Shown: piece after piece, positions 16,103-23,219 of the stretch
How positions within the stretch are numbered: the first letter of the stretch is position 1
How the letters are laid out: each line of letters begins with the position of its first letter
DNA from: CAG-390 sp964590755
Lineage (GTDB): Bacteria > Bacillota > Clostridia > Oscillospirales > CAG-272
DNA length: 23,219 nt
Direction of reading: 5' to 3'
Assembly (NCBI GenBank): GCA_964590755.1
Contig: CAZPYK010000015.1
Coordinates: 1-23,219, forward strand
The notes under the pieces: model-generated
Told to the model about the DNA's origin: nothing
Seen by the model: only the letters and a program-made list of their open reading frames with translations
Databases searched by the model: none
Position numbers and translations under genes: made by a program

Positions 16103-17383
16103 TTACACGAGCGAGTTCTGCCTATTTCGCGCGGCAAGATATATCTCCTCGGTGGCAAAGGAGAGCTTTGTTATCGCATCTCTGCGGCAAAGATAGCACC
16201 AAAAGCTGTCATCCGGAGTGGAAATATCCACACAATCGCCTCTTCCGAGATAATCATATTCTATGTGCATGCTCTCAAGCTCCGAGGGCTTTTTTTCTAT
16301 CGTCAACGGTCCGCGCCCGTAATAGTTTGGCACTTCTATGCGCGTTCCCTCCGGCGTTTGCACCAACCGCCCTGCTCCCTGAGAATAAAATTTTCGCCAA
16401 CCGGGCAGAGTTTCTATACGCACGGTGTCTTCAAAATAATAGCTTCCGTCAAGTATCTCGCGACGAACGCATTCGCGTTCCCATGCCGACCAATCGGGAA
16501 TATGCGAGAATACGGTATCGCCGCCGTCGACGGCGCAAAGTGAGCCGTCGGTCTTCATCTCCCAACGCGCACCGCAATCGGGGCACCACAGCTCGGTTCC
16601 AAAGGATTCCGTTCTCCCCTCGGCACCGCACCGCGCACATTTATACAGCAGTGAGTGCAGCCCTTTTGCGCGTTCGGGATGATCGATCATTACGCCGCGC
16701 TCCTTCTGCCAACGAAAATCATCATATTCAAAGCTTTTTCGGATGCGCGCGTTTATTTCATCCTTTGAGAGAGTTCGCGTCTCCTCGGCGCTGACGATGC
16801 AGCTCATGTCGGCCTCAACAAAGCTGCCCTTGTTTATCTTGTTCCACTGCGGACAGGTCACAAAATTGCCGTGTATCGACAGCGTGACCACCGGCACGCG
16901 AAGCATGCGAGCCAACGAGCCCAGCGAATCCGGCAAAAACGAGGTGCACCCGTCAAGCGAATATCTTGCCTCGGGAAAAAGCACGAACACCGTGCCGAGC
17001 GTGTCGATGCAGTATTTTATGTTTCGTATAAGATTCATATCCTGCACGAACTTACGCTTTGCAAGCACACCGAGATTCTTCATCAGCGGCAAAGTGTAGG
17101 TGTTAAAGCCCTCAAGCGTCATAACATTGTTGACCGGCTGAGGATGCGTCGCGCTCAGCATAATATTGAAATCCACCATAGACGAATGAGTGACCAAGAG
17201 CAGATACGGCTTACCTTCCACATTCTCCATTCCGTGCTTGCGGATCACCGCTCCGCGTTTTTTCAGATCCGGAAAGGACAATATCTGCTTTGCCAACCAC
17301 AAAAGGAATGTCGGGCGGCAGGGCTTTTTTGCAAAATCAAAATGTTGAACGTTTCCATCAGCGGGATATGCATATGCTTTCAA
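16103..17383 (-). CDS. PlsC-type acyltransferase with C-terminal zinc ribbon
   Basis: The 426-residue protein has the glycerophospholipid acyltransferase motifs THSSMVD (H66-x4-D71) and FPEAR (136-140), so it likely transfers an acyl group to lysophosphatidic acid or a related acceptor at the membrane. After the acyltransferase domain comes a zinc-ribbon pair C249-x2-C252 and C267-x2-C270, and then about 155 residues with no recognised motif (GWRKFYSQGAG, NYYGRGP), which makes it twice the usual PlsC length. Translation starts at a TTG (17383) with GGAGA five bases upstream; no in-frame ATG is available before the conserved part. It lies 48 bases after the AraC gene and is probably cotranscribed with it. 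The zinc ribbon's role is unknown. Confidence 0.75.
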   Translation of the reverse strand: MKAYAYPADGNVQHFDFAKKPCRPTFLLWLAKQILSFPDLKKRGAVIRKHGMENVEGKPYLLLVTHSSMVDFNIMLSATHPQPVNNVMTLEGFNTYTLPLMKNLGVLAKRKFVQDMNLIRNIKYCIDTLGTVFVLFPEARYSLDGCTSFLPDSLGSLARMLRVPVVTLSIHGNFVTCPQWNKINKGSFVEADMSCIVSAEETRTLSKDEINARIRKSFEYDDFRWQKERGVMIDHPERAKGLHSLLYKCARCGAEGRTESFGTELWCPDCGARWEMKTDGSLCAVDGGDTVFSHIPDWSAWERECVRREILDGSYYFEDTVRIETLPGWRKFYSQGAGRLVQTPEGTRIEVPNYYGRGPLTIEKKPSELESMHIEYDYLGRGDCVDISTPDDSFWCYLCRRDAITKLSFATEEIYLAARNRQNSLV

Positions 17384-17431
17384 ATCTGTCTCCGTTCCGC
17401 CGCGCGCGGCGGCATGTGTATTCCGGTGCCG

Positions 17432-18235
17432 TCACATGATAATGTCGGCATTGTCTCGCCTGAACTTTCCCGGAGTTACCCCCTCCTCGCGGCGAAAAAC
17501 ATCGGTAAAATAGGATTGCGAATCAAAGCCGCACATTCCCGCGACATCGGAAAGCGGCAAAGATGTGTTGATGAGCAGCTTTTGCGCCTCGCGCATGCGC
17601 ACATCCAAAAGATAGCGTGCCGGAGTAACTCCGACCGAATTTTTAAAGATGAGATGAAAATACGACGGGCTGATATGCGCCGCACCGGCTATATCCTCAA
17701 GCGTCAGCGGAGACGCGAAGTTTGTGCGCATGTACTCGGTCGCGCTGACGATATTGCCCGAAAAACGACGATATTTTTCATCCATCGAGCTCAAAAGCTT
17801 TCCGGCGGAATATATCGAGCTTATAAGCTCCATCAGCTTACCGACACAATATACCTCATACCCGTCCTCGCGCTTTGCCCATGCGCTCGTCAAGGCGTGA
17901 AAAATGTGCGGGGCGCGCGTTTCGTTGCCAAGCCGCAGTGTAGTCTGAAGCGAACGCAGATATTTATCCTCAAAGGCACGGTCATGGCAGATAAAATGCA
18001 CGAACTGACATTCAAAATGCCCCTTTGTGTATCTGCGCATGCCGGGGCGTGCCACCAAAATGCGTCCGACCTCGCACGGATGCGCCTCACCGTTGACATA
18101 ATTGGTCCCATCGTAGTCGGCGGTGCAGAGCTCGATCTCATATGTGGGCACGGTGCGCTCGTCCGAGCAAGGGGCTTTGCGCACATCCCTTGAATTATAT
18201 GTTTTCGTTTTCATGATCTCAAGACCGAATACCAT
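17432..18235 (-). CDS. AraC family transcriptional regulator
   Basis: This protein of 267 residues has the two-helix-turn-helix AraC DNA-binding domain at its C-terminus (about residues 165-265, with LTLEDIAGAAHISPSYFHLIFK and, in the second helix pair, the family block VAGMCGFDSQSYFTDVFRR). The N-terminal half looks like a cupin-type ligand sensor (VARPGMRRYTKG). The start at 18235 is an ATG with GGAGG five bases upstream; the frame extends to a TTG at 18247, which overlaps that ribosome site and is rejected. A promoter with near-perfect boxes precedes it. It is divergent from the sugar cluster at 18476, which it probably activates in response to a sugar, as is usual for the family. The inducer is unknown. 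Confidence 0.9.
   Translation of the reverse strand: MVFGLEIMKTKTYNSRDVRKAPCSDERTVPTYEIELCTADYDGTNYVNGEAHPCEVGRILVARPGMRRYTKGHFECQFVHFICHDRAFEDKYLRSLQTTLRLGNETRAPHIFHALTSAWAKREDGYEVYCVGKLMELISSIYSAGKLLSSMDEKYRRFSGNIVSATEYMRTNFASPLTLEDIAGAAHISPSYFHLIFKNSVGVTPARYLLDVRMREAQKLLINTSLPLSDVAGMCGFDSQSYFTDVFRREEGVTPGKFRRDNADIIM
18200..18213. promoter_or_regulatory. cre-like palindrome at the start of the AraC gene
   Basis: TGTTTTCGTTTTCA differs from the catabolite-responsive element consensus TGWNANCGNTNWCA at one position. It covers about codons 8-12 of the AraC gene. A binding site for CcpA would fit a sugar cluster, but one such match can arise by chance. Confidence 0.25.
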
Positions 18236-18255
18236 ATCCGCCTCCAAAGCACAAT

Positions 18256-18272
18256 AATATGATTTTCATATT
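18256..18272. promoter_or_regulatory. Perfect 7-bp dyad in the AraC leader
   Basis: AATATGA and TCATATT form a perfect inverted repeat around TTT, about 20 bases upstream of the AraC start and inside its leader. It could be an operator or a small hairpin near the ribosome site. Confidence 0.3.
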
Positions 18273-18328
18273 TTTTCGTACTATCCTTATATAAATGCGC
18301 GCCGTTAGGCTGTATAATGTCTTATGTA

Positions 18329-18357
18329 ATTATAATACACATTTCGCTCGCAGTCAA
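18329..18357 (-). promoter_or_regulatory. Sigma-A promoter for the AraC-acyltransferase unit
   Basis: On the minus strand TTGACT (18357-18352) and TATAAT (18334-18329) are separated by exactly 17 bases. Transcription would start near 18322, giving a leader of about 87 nt. No comparably good promoter is seen on the + strand for the divergent cluster, as expected if that one depends on an activator. Confidence 0.8.
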
Positions 18358-18439
18358 CCCCCATATCCTTGCTTGACGCGAATTTTCAATCAAATTTCGG
18401 AACATTTTTTTAGGAATATTTTTAAAAAGAAGGGAAGGC

Positions 18440-18458
18440 GCTGTCCCGCGCGGACAGC
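18440..18458 (+). promoter_or_regulatory. Hairpin between a ribosome-site-like sequence and the isomerase start
   Basis: GCTGTCC and GGACAGC form a perfect 7-bp stem around CGCGC. It lies directly after AGGGAAGG (18431-18438) and 17 bases before the ATG at 18476, which itself lacks a nearby Shine-Dalgarno sequence. Confidence 0.35.
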
Positions 18459-18475
18459 CCGCGTGGTATCAAATA

Positions 18476-19897
18476 ATGTCACAAAGACCCAAAATAGGCG
18501 TGCTGCTGATAGAAGCCGAGCGCTTCCGCTCGCTTGGCGAGGGAACCGCACGAGGAACATATGCCGAACGCAAACAGCTTGAAGCCGCGGCATATATTGA
18601 TAAGATAGGCGAATTTGCCGACGTGGTGTATCCCGGCCCCGTGTGGGAACGCGACGGAGCGGAAAAAGCCGCGCGACTTTTTTACAACGAGAAGGTCGAC
18701 TGCGTCGCGGCGGGCTTTCTTTCATGGGCTGAGGATTTTGCCTGGATACGCTTTTTGCGCGAGCTGCCGCCGATGCCTCTCTTTTTCATGTCGGTGGTAA
18801 GAGACTCGCTATCCATTACCGACACGAACGACGAGGATCAATTCATCGATTTTCTTTCCGCCGGAGCGCTTGTCGGTTTCCAGGAAGCAAGCGGATCCTT
18901 CCGACGCTTCTGCCGCCCGATGAGCGAAAGCTTTATCGGCACGCTTGACGATGTTGCCAAAAGGCTTAGGACCTTCGCGGCAGCGGCGCACGTCAGATCG
19001 ACCCTGCGCTCCTCGCGCATTTCCCTGCTCTCATGCTTTAACGAGGCGATGTGGGCAACCTATGTCGACCCGTACAATATATTTATGAAGATAGGACCCG
19101 AACTGCACTTTTTGTCGGTCTCAGAGCTTGTCGGCGAAATATCCCGCACGTCGGATGACACGGTGCGCGCCATCACGCGCGAGCTGACCGCCGAGCACGA
19201 GGTGTACCCGAACGTCGACGCGGAAAAGCTTGCCGCCTCGGTACGCGCATCCTATGCCATGGAGCGCATCGCGATCGCCGCCGGCACCGATCTTTTGGTG
19301 CTCAACGACATCGACACCGTGCTCTTCCGCGAGGTGGGTCTGCGCCCCGGCTTTGCGCCCACAAGCTCGGAGCTGCCCCTTGTCACCGTTCCCGAGGGAG
19401 ACATAGGCGGCGGGCTGGCGACCTACATATTGCACCTGCTTTCCGGCAAACGTGCCAACTTTATCGAGCCGTTTTACATCGACCACGCAAGAGGCAGCTT
19501 TGCGGCGGGACATGCCGGTCCGAACGATTATCGCGATCCCGACGGCAAAATGATAATAGCCCGCGACGAACGCTTTGCCAAGAGCGGCTGGAAATATGCC
19601 GGCGCGCCGTTTGCGTGGTATGTTTTTCCCGAGGGTGAGAAGACCATGCTTCACATGTCCGAGAAAAACGGCAGAATGAAGATGGTCTGCACCACGGTTG
19701 ACTGCCTGCCCACCAGGCACTACCTTGCCTCCTATTCGCATGCCGACTTCGCGCCGCGCGGCATGTCGCCCGAGGAGCTATTCGGGCGTATCGGAGAATG
19801 CGGCGTCACACAGCACTATGCCATCGCTCCCGGCGATCTTACCGCCGAGCTTGAAGTACTGGCATCGATGCTTGACATTGACTATTTCAAGATTTAA
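18476..19897 (+). CDS. L-fucose/L-arabinose isomerase family protein
   Basis: The 473-residue protein matches the FucI/AraA fold family of metal-dependent aldose-ketose isomerases. The central block VPEGDIGGG (305-313), EPFYIDHARGSF (331-342, with E331) and GHAGPND (345-351, with H346) correspond in position to the metal-binding Glu and His region of L-arabinose and L-fucose isomerases. A further His in SHADFAPRGMS near the C-terminus may complete the site. It is cytosolic. The substrate cannot be named: it is shorter than FucI and not a close AraA. The ATG at 18476 lacks a clear Shine-Dalgarno site, but no earlier in-frame start exists. It opens the sugar cluster and is followed after 2 bases by the DJ-1 gene. 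Confidence 0.8.
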   Translation: MSQRPKIGVLLIEAERFRSLGEGTARGTYAERKQLEAAAYIDKIGEFADVVYPGPVWERDGAEKAARLFYNEKVDCVAAGFLSWAEDFAWIRFLRELPPMPLFFMSVVRDSLSITDTNDEDQFIDFLSAGALVGFQEASGSFRRFCRPMSESFIGTLDDVAKRLRTFAAAAHVRSTLRSSRISLLSCFNEAMWATYVDPYNIFMKIGPELHFLSVSELVGEISRTSDDTVRAITRELTAEHEVYPNVDAEKLAASVRASYAMERIAIAAGTDLLVLNDIDTVLFREVGLRPGFAPTSSELPLVTVPEGDIGGGLATYILHLLSGKRANFIEPFYIDHARGSFAAGHAGPNDYRDPDGKMIIARDERFAKSGWKYAGAPFAWYVFPEGEKTMLHMSEKNGRMKMVCTTVDCLPTRHYLASYSHADFAPRGMSPEELFGRIGECGVTQHYAIAPGDLTAELEVLASMLDIDYFKI

Positions 19898-19899
19898 AG

Positions 19900-20418
19900 A
19901 TGGAAAACAAGAAGATATTACTGATCACCTACGACAACTGCGACGACAGCGAGGTAATGTACCCGCTCCTTCGCATGCGCGAGGCGGGATATACGGTCGA
20001 TATAGCCTCGCTCGAAAAACGCACGATAAAAGCAAAATACCATTTTACCGTCCCGGCCGACCTTCTGCCCGAGGAGGTCGAACCGCAAAAATATTGCGGG
20101 CTGATACTCCCCGGAGGGAGCGCACCCGAAAAGCTGCGCCAAAACGCAACCGTACTGTCGCTTGTCCGATATTTTGACGACCGCGCCCTGCCGATTGCCG
20201 CAATATGCCACGGTCCGCAGATCCTCATAAGCGCGGGAATACTGTCGGGCAGGCGTTGCACCTGCTACCCCGGAATACGCGACGATGTCATAAACGCGGG
20301 CGGGCTTTATGCCGACCGCGAGGCTGTGGTCGACAAAAATCTCGTCACATCCCGCCGCCCCGAGGATCTTCCCGCCTTCATGCGCGAATTTGTTGCTTTG
20401 CTCGACAACATCCGATAA
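19900..20418 (+). CDS. DJ-1/PfpI family protein
   Basis: The 172-residue protein has the DJ-1/PfpI/ThiJ fold signature: LPGGSAPEKL and the nucleophile elbow AICHGPQ with its reactive Cys, followed by the strand and helix expected for the family. Members include deglycases/glyoxalases, proteases and chaperone-like proteins, so activity cannot be fixed. Its place between a sugar isomerase and a sugar-phosphate isomerase, two bases after the former, makes a role in handling reactive sugar by-products (such as methylglyoxal-type adducts) an attractive but unproven idea. No obvious Shine-Dalgarno site is seen, so translation may depend on re-initiation from the gene before it. It is cytosolic. Confidence 0.8.
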   Translation: MENKKILLITYDNCDDSEVMYPLLRMREAGYTVDIASLEKRTIKAKYHFTVPADLLPEEVEPQKYCGLILPGGSAPEKLRQNATVLSLVRYFDDRALPIAAICHGPQILISAGILSGRRCTCYPGIRDDVINAGGLYADREAVVDKNLVTSRRPEDLPAFMREFVALLDNIR

Positions 20419-20449
20419 TGAAATAATAAGCTTACAAGGAGAACACTCC

Positions 20450-22264
20450 ATGTCATTTATGTTCAATCCCTTTCCGTACGATGACCCCCATGCCGTAAAC
20501 CGCATCGACGCCTCCGGCATCGATACATCGGCCGCCGCCAAGGGCAACGCAAGCGTTGCCGCCTCTCTTGCCGATATTGCAAAAAAAGGCGGCATCATAG
20601 CACTTGACGGCTACACCACCGCTCCGTTTGACACGATCGTATCGCTCTTTCCCGATATCGATACGATATCCGTGGCATCGATATATCGCTCACCCGCAGA
20701 GCTTCGCGAGCTGTTCCGCGAAAATCTGCCCGAGGATCGCGAAAAAGACCCCGTACTGCTTTACGGCAAGCTTTTCGAAGCGGGATATGCCGGAATATTC
20801 GACAAAGAAAAGCTTTCCGAGCTTCAAGGCAGACTTGCCGAGGCAAAAAAAGCCAAAAAGACGCTGCTTCTGTGGGGCTACGGGGCACTTTCCGAGGAGT
20901 TTAAAGCCTTTGCCGACATAAAAATATTTTGCGACATCACACCCAAGCGCGCGGTGCTCAACATCAAAAAAGGCGGATTTTACAACCTCGGCTCGGACGA
21001 GGAGCTCCCCTTCAAAGCGACCATGCGCCGCTGCTATTATGTGGATTTTGAGCTCGCCTTTTCGCTTCGCTCGCGACTGCTTGCCGCTCACGAGCTTGAT
21101 CTGTATATCTGCGGCGACGACCCGCAAAAGCTCACCATGCTTCCCATGGAGCTGCTTCTCGCCTTGATCGACAGAACCACCGATTCCCCCTTCCGCCAGC
21201 GCCCGGTTTATCTTGAGGGTGTTTGGGGCGGCTATTACACAATGGGAGTCAGATCTCTCCCCGCCGATATGAAAAACTGCGCATGGGTATTTGATATGAT
21301 CCCCATGGAGGTCTCGACTGTCATGGTGACCGATGACCTGACCGTTGAAGTGCCCTTTTACACCGTGGTATCCTCGGTGGGCGAAAAGCTGATGGGCAAG
21401 CAATGCCTTGAGGATTTTCACGGCTTTTTCCCGATACGCTTCAACTATGACGACACCTTTCATGCCGCAGGCAACATGTCGATACAGCTGCACCCCGGCG
21501 AGGAATTCGTAACAAAAGAAAACGGCGAGCTCGGACGCCAGGACGAAAGCTATTACGTATTCGTCACCGGTCAGGGTGCGCGCACCTATCTCGGCTTCCG
21601 TGATGAAGCAAACGTCGACGAGTTTGTGTCCGAGGTCAAAAAGAGCGAGCGCGAGCACACCGAGATCGACTACAAAAAGTATATATACGGCGTTCACAGC
21701 GAACCGGGCACGCAGGTCATGATACCCGCAGGCACGATACACGCCTCGGGGCAAAACCAGGTGATATTGGAGATAGGCTCTCTGACCGTCGGCTCATACA
21801 CATACAAAATGTATGATTATCTGCGCCGCGACCTTGACGGCAATCCGCGCCCGATACATTCGTATTACGGTGCGCTGAACCTCAACCATAATATGACCGA
21901 GGAATATGTCAAGAAAAATCTCGTAAACGGACGCAAAAGAGTACTGCGCGAGAATGCCGACGGACGAGAGATAGTCGTGGGAGAGTGCGATCAGCTCTAC
22001 TTCTCACTGCGCAATCTGATTTTCGGAGACCGCTTTACCGACGACACAAAAAGATATTCCGAAAGCGGCGACTTCTTCGTATACGCCCTCGTCGACGGCG
22101 AGGACGTCACCGTGCGCAGCAAAGCGCACCCCGAGCGCCGATTCGGAATGAAATATATGGACATGGTGGTCATACCCGCATCCATGGGCGAGATAGAACT
22201 GATAAACAACAAGCCCGGCACCTGGACGGTCATCCACAAAACCATGCTGAAGCGCGACGTTTGA
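20450..22264 (+). CDS. manA: Type I mannose-6-phosphate isomerase with extra N-terminal region
   Basis: The 604-residue protein has a C-terminal cupin domain with the type I phosphomannose isomerase zinc ligands: Q346 and H348 in QLHPGEE, E366 in QDESYYV, and H431 in AGTIHASG. It should interconvert mannose 6-phosphate and fructose 6-phosphate or a related pair. The first roughly 240 residues are an additional region, mixed alpha/beta, with LLLWGYGALSEEF (139-151); it may be a degenerate kinase-like fold but has no P-loop. Normal ManA has about 320-400 residues. The start at 20450 has AAGGAG eight bases upstream; the open frame extends to 20309 inside the DJ-1 gene and is rejected. It is 12 bases before the ROK gene. 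Confidence 0.8.
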   Translation: MSFMFNPFPYDDPHAVNRIDASGIDTSAAAKGNASVAASLADIAKKGGIIALDGYTTAPFDTIVSLFPDIDTISVASIYRSPAELRELFRENLPEDREKDPVLLYGKLFEAGYAGIFDKEKLSELQGRLAEAKKAKKTLLLWGYGALSEEFKAFADIKIFCDITPKRAVLNIKKGGFYNLGSDEELPFKATMRRCYYVDFELAFSLRSRLLAAHELDLYICGDDPQKLTMLPMELLLALIDRTTDSPFRQRPVYLEGVWGGYYTMGVRSLPADMKNCAWVFDMIPMEVSTVMVTDDLTVEVPFYTVVSSVGEKLMGKQCLEDFHGFFPIRFNYDDTFHAAGNMSIQLHPGEEFVTKENGELGRQDESYYVFVTGQGARTYLGFRDEANVDEFVSEVKKSEREHTEIDYKKYIYGVHSEPGTQVMIPAGTIHASGQNQVILEIGSLTVGSYTYKMYDYLRRDLDGNPRPIHSYYGALNLNHNMTEEYVKKNLVNGRKRVLRENADGREIVVGECDQLYFSLRNLIFGDRFTDDTKRYSESGDFFVYALVDGEDVTVRSKAHPERRFGMKYMDMVVIPASMGEIELINNKPGTWTVIHKTMLKRDV

Positions 22265-22276
22265 GACAAAAAGAAA

Positions 22277-23200
22277 ATGAAAAAATGCATATACTCGCTT
22301 GACGCGGGCGGCAGCTTTTTAAAATGCGGGCTGGTTGACGAAAAGCGTCGGGTCATTCCGGGCACGCATGACAGCGAACCTGTCGACTCGGCAAACGGAA
22401 GCATAACCGATATTAGGGCGGCATACGCCGCCCTTGCCGCCCGAGCACGCGCGCGCGCCGACGCGCTGGGCTATGAGCTCGTTGCCGCGGGAATGGATAC
22501 CCCCGGGCCGTTTGATTACGCCGGCGGCTGCTTTCGCATGACGCACAAATATCGGGCGCTCTACGGTGTTTCGGTGCTTCCGTGGTTTGCCGAGGATCTG
22601 CCGGGGTTGCCCGTCGGCATTATCCACGACTCAACGGCATTCATTCTCGGCGCGTCCTCGACGCTTCCCGAAGAAAAGCGCAAGCGCGGCTGCATTGCCG
22701 CCGTAATGCTGGGCACGGGGCTGGGCTTTGCGCTAATGCGTGACTCGGTGCCGCTTTTGCGCTCGGACGGCGGACCGATGATAAGCCTTTATCGTCATCC
22801 ATTGCGCGGGACAGAGGCCGAGGAGCTGATATCCGCGCGAGGCATCGCTCGACGATATACCGCACTGTCCGAGGCCTCAGCCCCGATCGGAGCCAAGGAG
22901 ATTGCCGCGCTCGCAAGATCGGGCGACACCGCCGCGGCGCATGTTTATACCGAAACGGGAGCGTTGCTGGGCGAGCTGCTCTCTCCGATAATCGCCGAGC
23001 ACCGAGTCCACACGCTTTTGCTCGGCGGGCAGATATCCCGCGACGCCGAGCTGTTCTTGCCCGCGCTGAAGCATGCACTGAGCGGCGTGCAAGGTGCCGA
23101 AGACATTGACATCGTCAGAGCCTCGAACGTCGACGACGCGCACCTGCTCGGCGCCGCGGAGCCGATGGTAAGTTGCCAAAGTAAAATCCCCTTACCGTGA
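22277..23200 (+). CDS. ROK family sugar kinase-like protein lacking the zinc motif
   Basis: The 307-residue protein has the ROK/actin-like ATPase pattern: phosphate loop DAGGSFLK (9-16), GMDTPGPFD (72-80), the catalytic Asp D118 in IHDSTAFILG, the second phosphate loop GTGLGFAL (146-153), and a C-terminal LLLGGQISRD block. The cysteine-rich zinc motif (CxCGxxGCxE) normally found about residue 175 in ROK glucokinases is replaced by LYRHPLRGTEAEEL with no cysteine. It has no DNA-binding domain, so it is a kinase rather than a repressor. It probably phosphorylates a hexose or N-acyl sugar for the isomerases encoded before it. The start is 12 bases after manA. The gene is complete; only 19 bases follow. 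Confidence 0.8.
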   Translation: MKKCIYSLDAGGSFLKCGLVDEKRRVIPGTHDSEPVDSANGSITDIRAAYAALAARARARADALGYELVAAGMDTPGPFDYAGGCFRMTHKYRALYGVSVLPWFAEDLPGLPVGIIHDSTAFILGASSTLPEEKRKRGCIAAVMLGTGLGFALMRDSVPLLRSDGGPMISLYRHPLRGTEAEELISARGIARRYTALSEASAPIGAKEIAALARSGDTAAAHVYTETGALLGELLSPIIAEHRVHTLLLGGQISRDAELFLPALKHALSGVQGAEDIDIVRASNVDDAHLLGAAEPMVSCQSKIPLP

Positions 23201-23219
23201 GGAAAAGAGGCAGTGCCAC

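Noticed and set aside
16871..18193. 440-codon + strand frame opposite the acyltransferase and AraC genes
   Set aside because: Crosses two minus-strand genes with clear motifs and the gap between them.

Overview
The window reads as a chromosomal piece of a strictly anaerobic, low-oxygen-lifestyle Firmicute (Clostridia, probably an uncultured gut lineage). The reasons are Gram-positive style Shine-Dalgarno sites (GGAGG), a sigma-A type promoter with perfect boxes, very many ferredoxin-type cysteine motifs, a HdrABC-Flx module, and gene families common in gut Clostridia (DUF4886, FucI/AraA-like isomerase, long type I mannose-6-phosphate isomerase). The genus cannot be fixed from the sequence alone. 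No tRNA, rRNA, CRISPR array, integrase or transposase was seen.

Layout. 1-1286: 3' part of a DUF4886/SGNH-type hydrolase. 1325-1520: first copy of a structured dispersed repeat. 1568-3665: a histidine phosphatase overlapped by an alkaline-phosphatase-superfamily phosphodiesterase. 3813-5344: fumC with its own strong promoter and a 120-nt leader. 5636-15783: nine tightly packed genes on the + strand, hdrB-hdrC-hdrA-flxD(mvhD)-flxC-flxB-flxA-frdB-like-frdA-like, closing with an AspT/SucE-type transporter as the tenth. 15790-16083: two near-identical terminator hairpins that bracket the second copy of the repeat. 16103-18235 (minus strand): an AraC regulator followed by a PlsC-type acyltransferase carrying a zinc ribbon. 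18476-23200: a divergently transcribed sugar cluster (FucI/AraA-like isomerase, DJ-1/PfpI protein, type I mannose-6-phosphate isomerase with an extra N-terminal region, ROK kinase lacking the zinc motif).

How the genes may work together. The central cluster joins an NADH-oxidising Flx module and an electron-bifurcating HdrABC to a soluble fumarate reductase with no membrane anchor subunit, and to a transporter family that includes a known succinate exporter; fumC next door supplies fumarate from malate. The simplest reading is cytosolic NADH-driven fumarate reduction, possibly coupled to ferredoxin reduction by flavin-based bifurcation, with succinate export. The coupling is inference from gene order and motifs, not shown by the sequence. 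The right-hand cluster looks like an AraC-controlled route for isomerising and phosphorylating an unidentified sugar.

The second notable signal is the roughly 195-bp repeat present twice in the same orientation just downstream of genes. It carries four successive hairpins whose stems are almost unchanged between copies while linkers vary, and one copy sits between duplicated 37-bp terminator hairpins.
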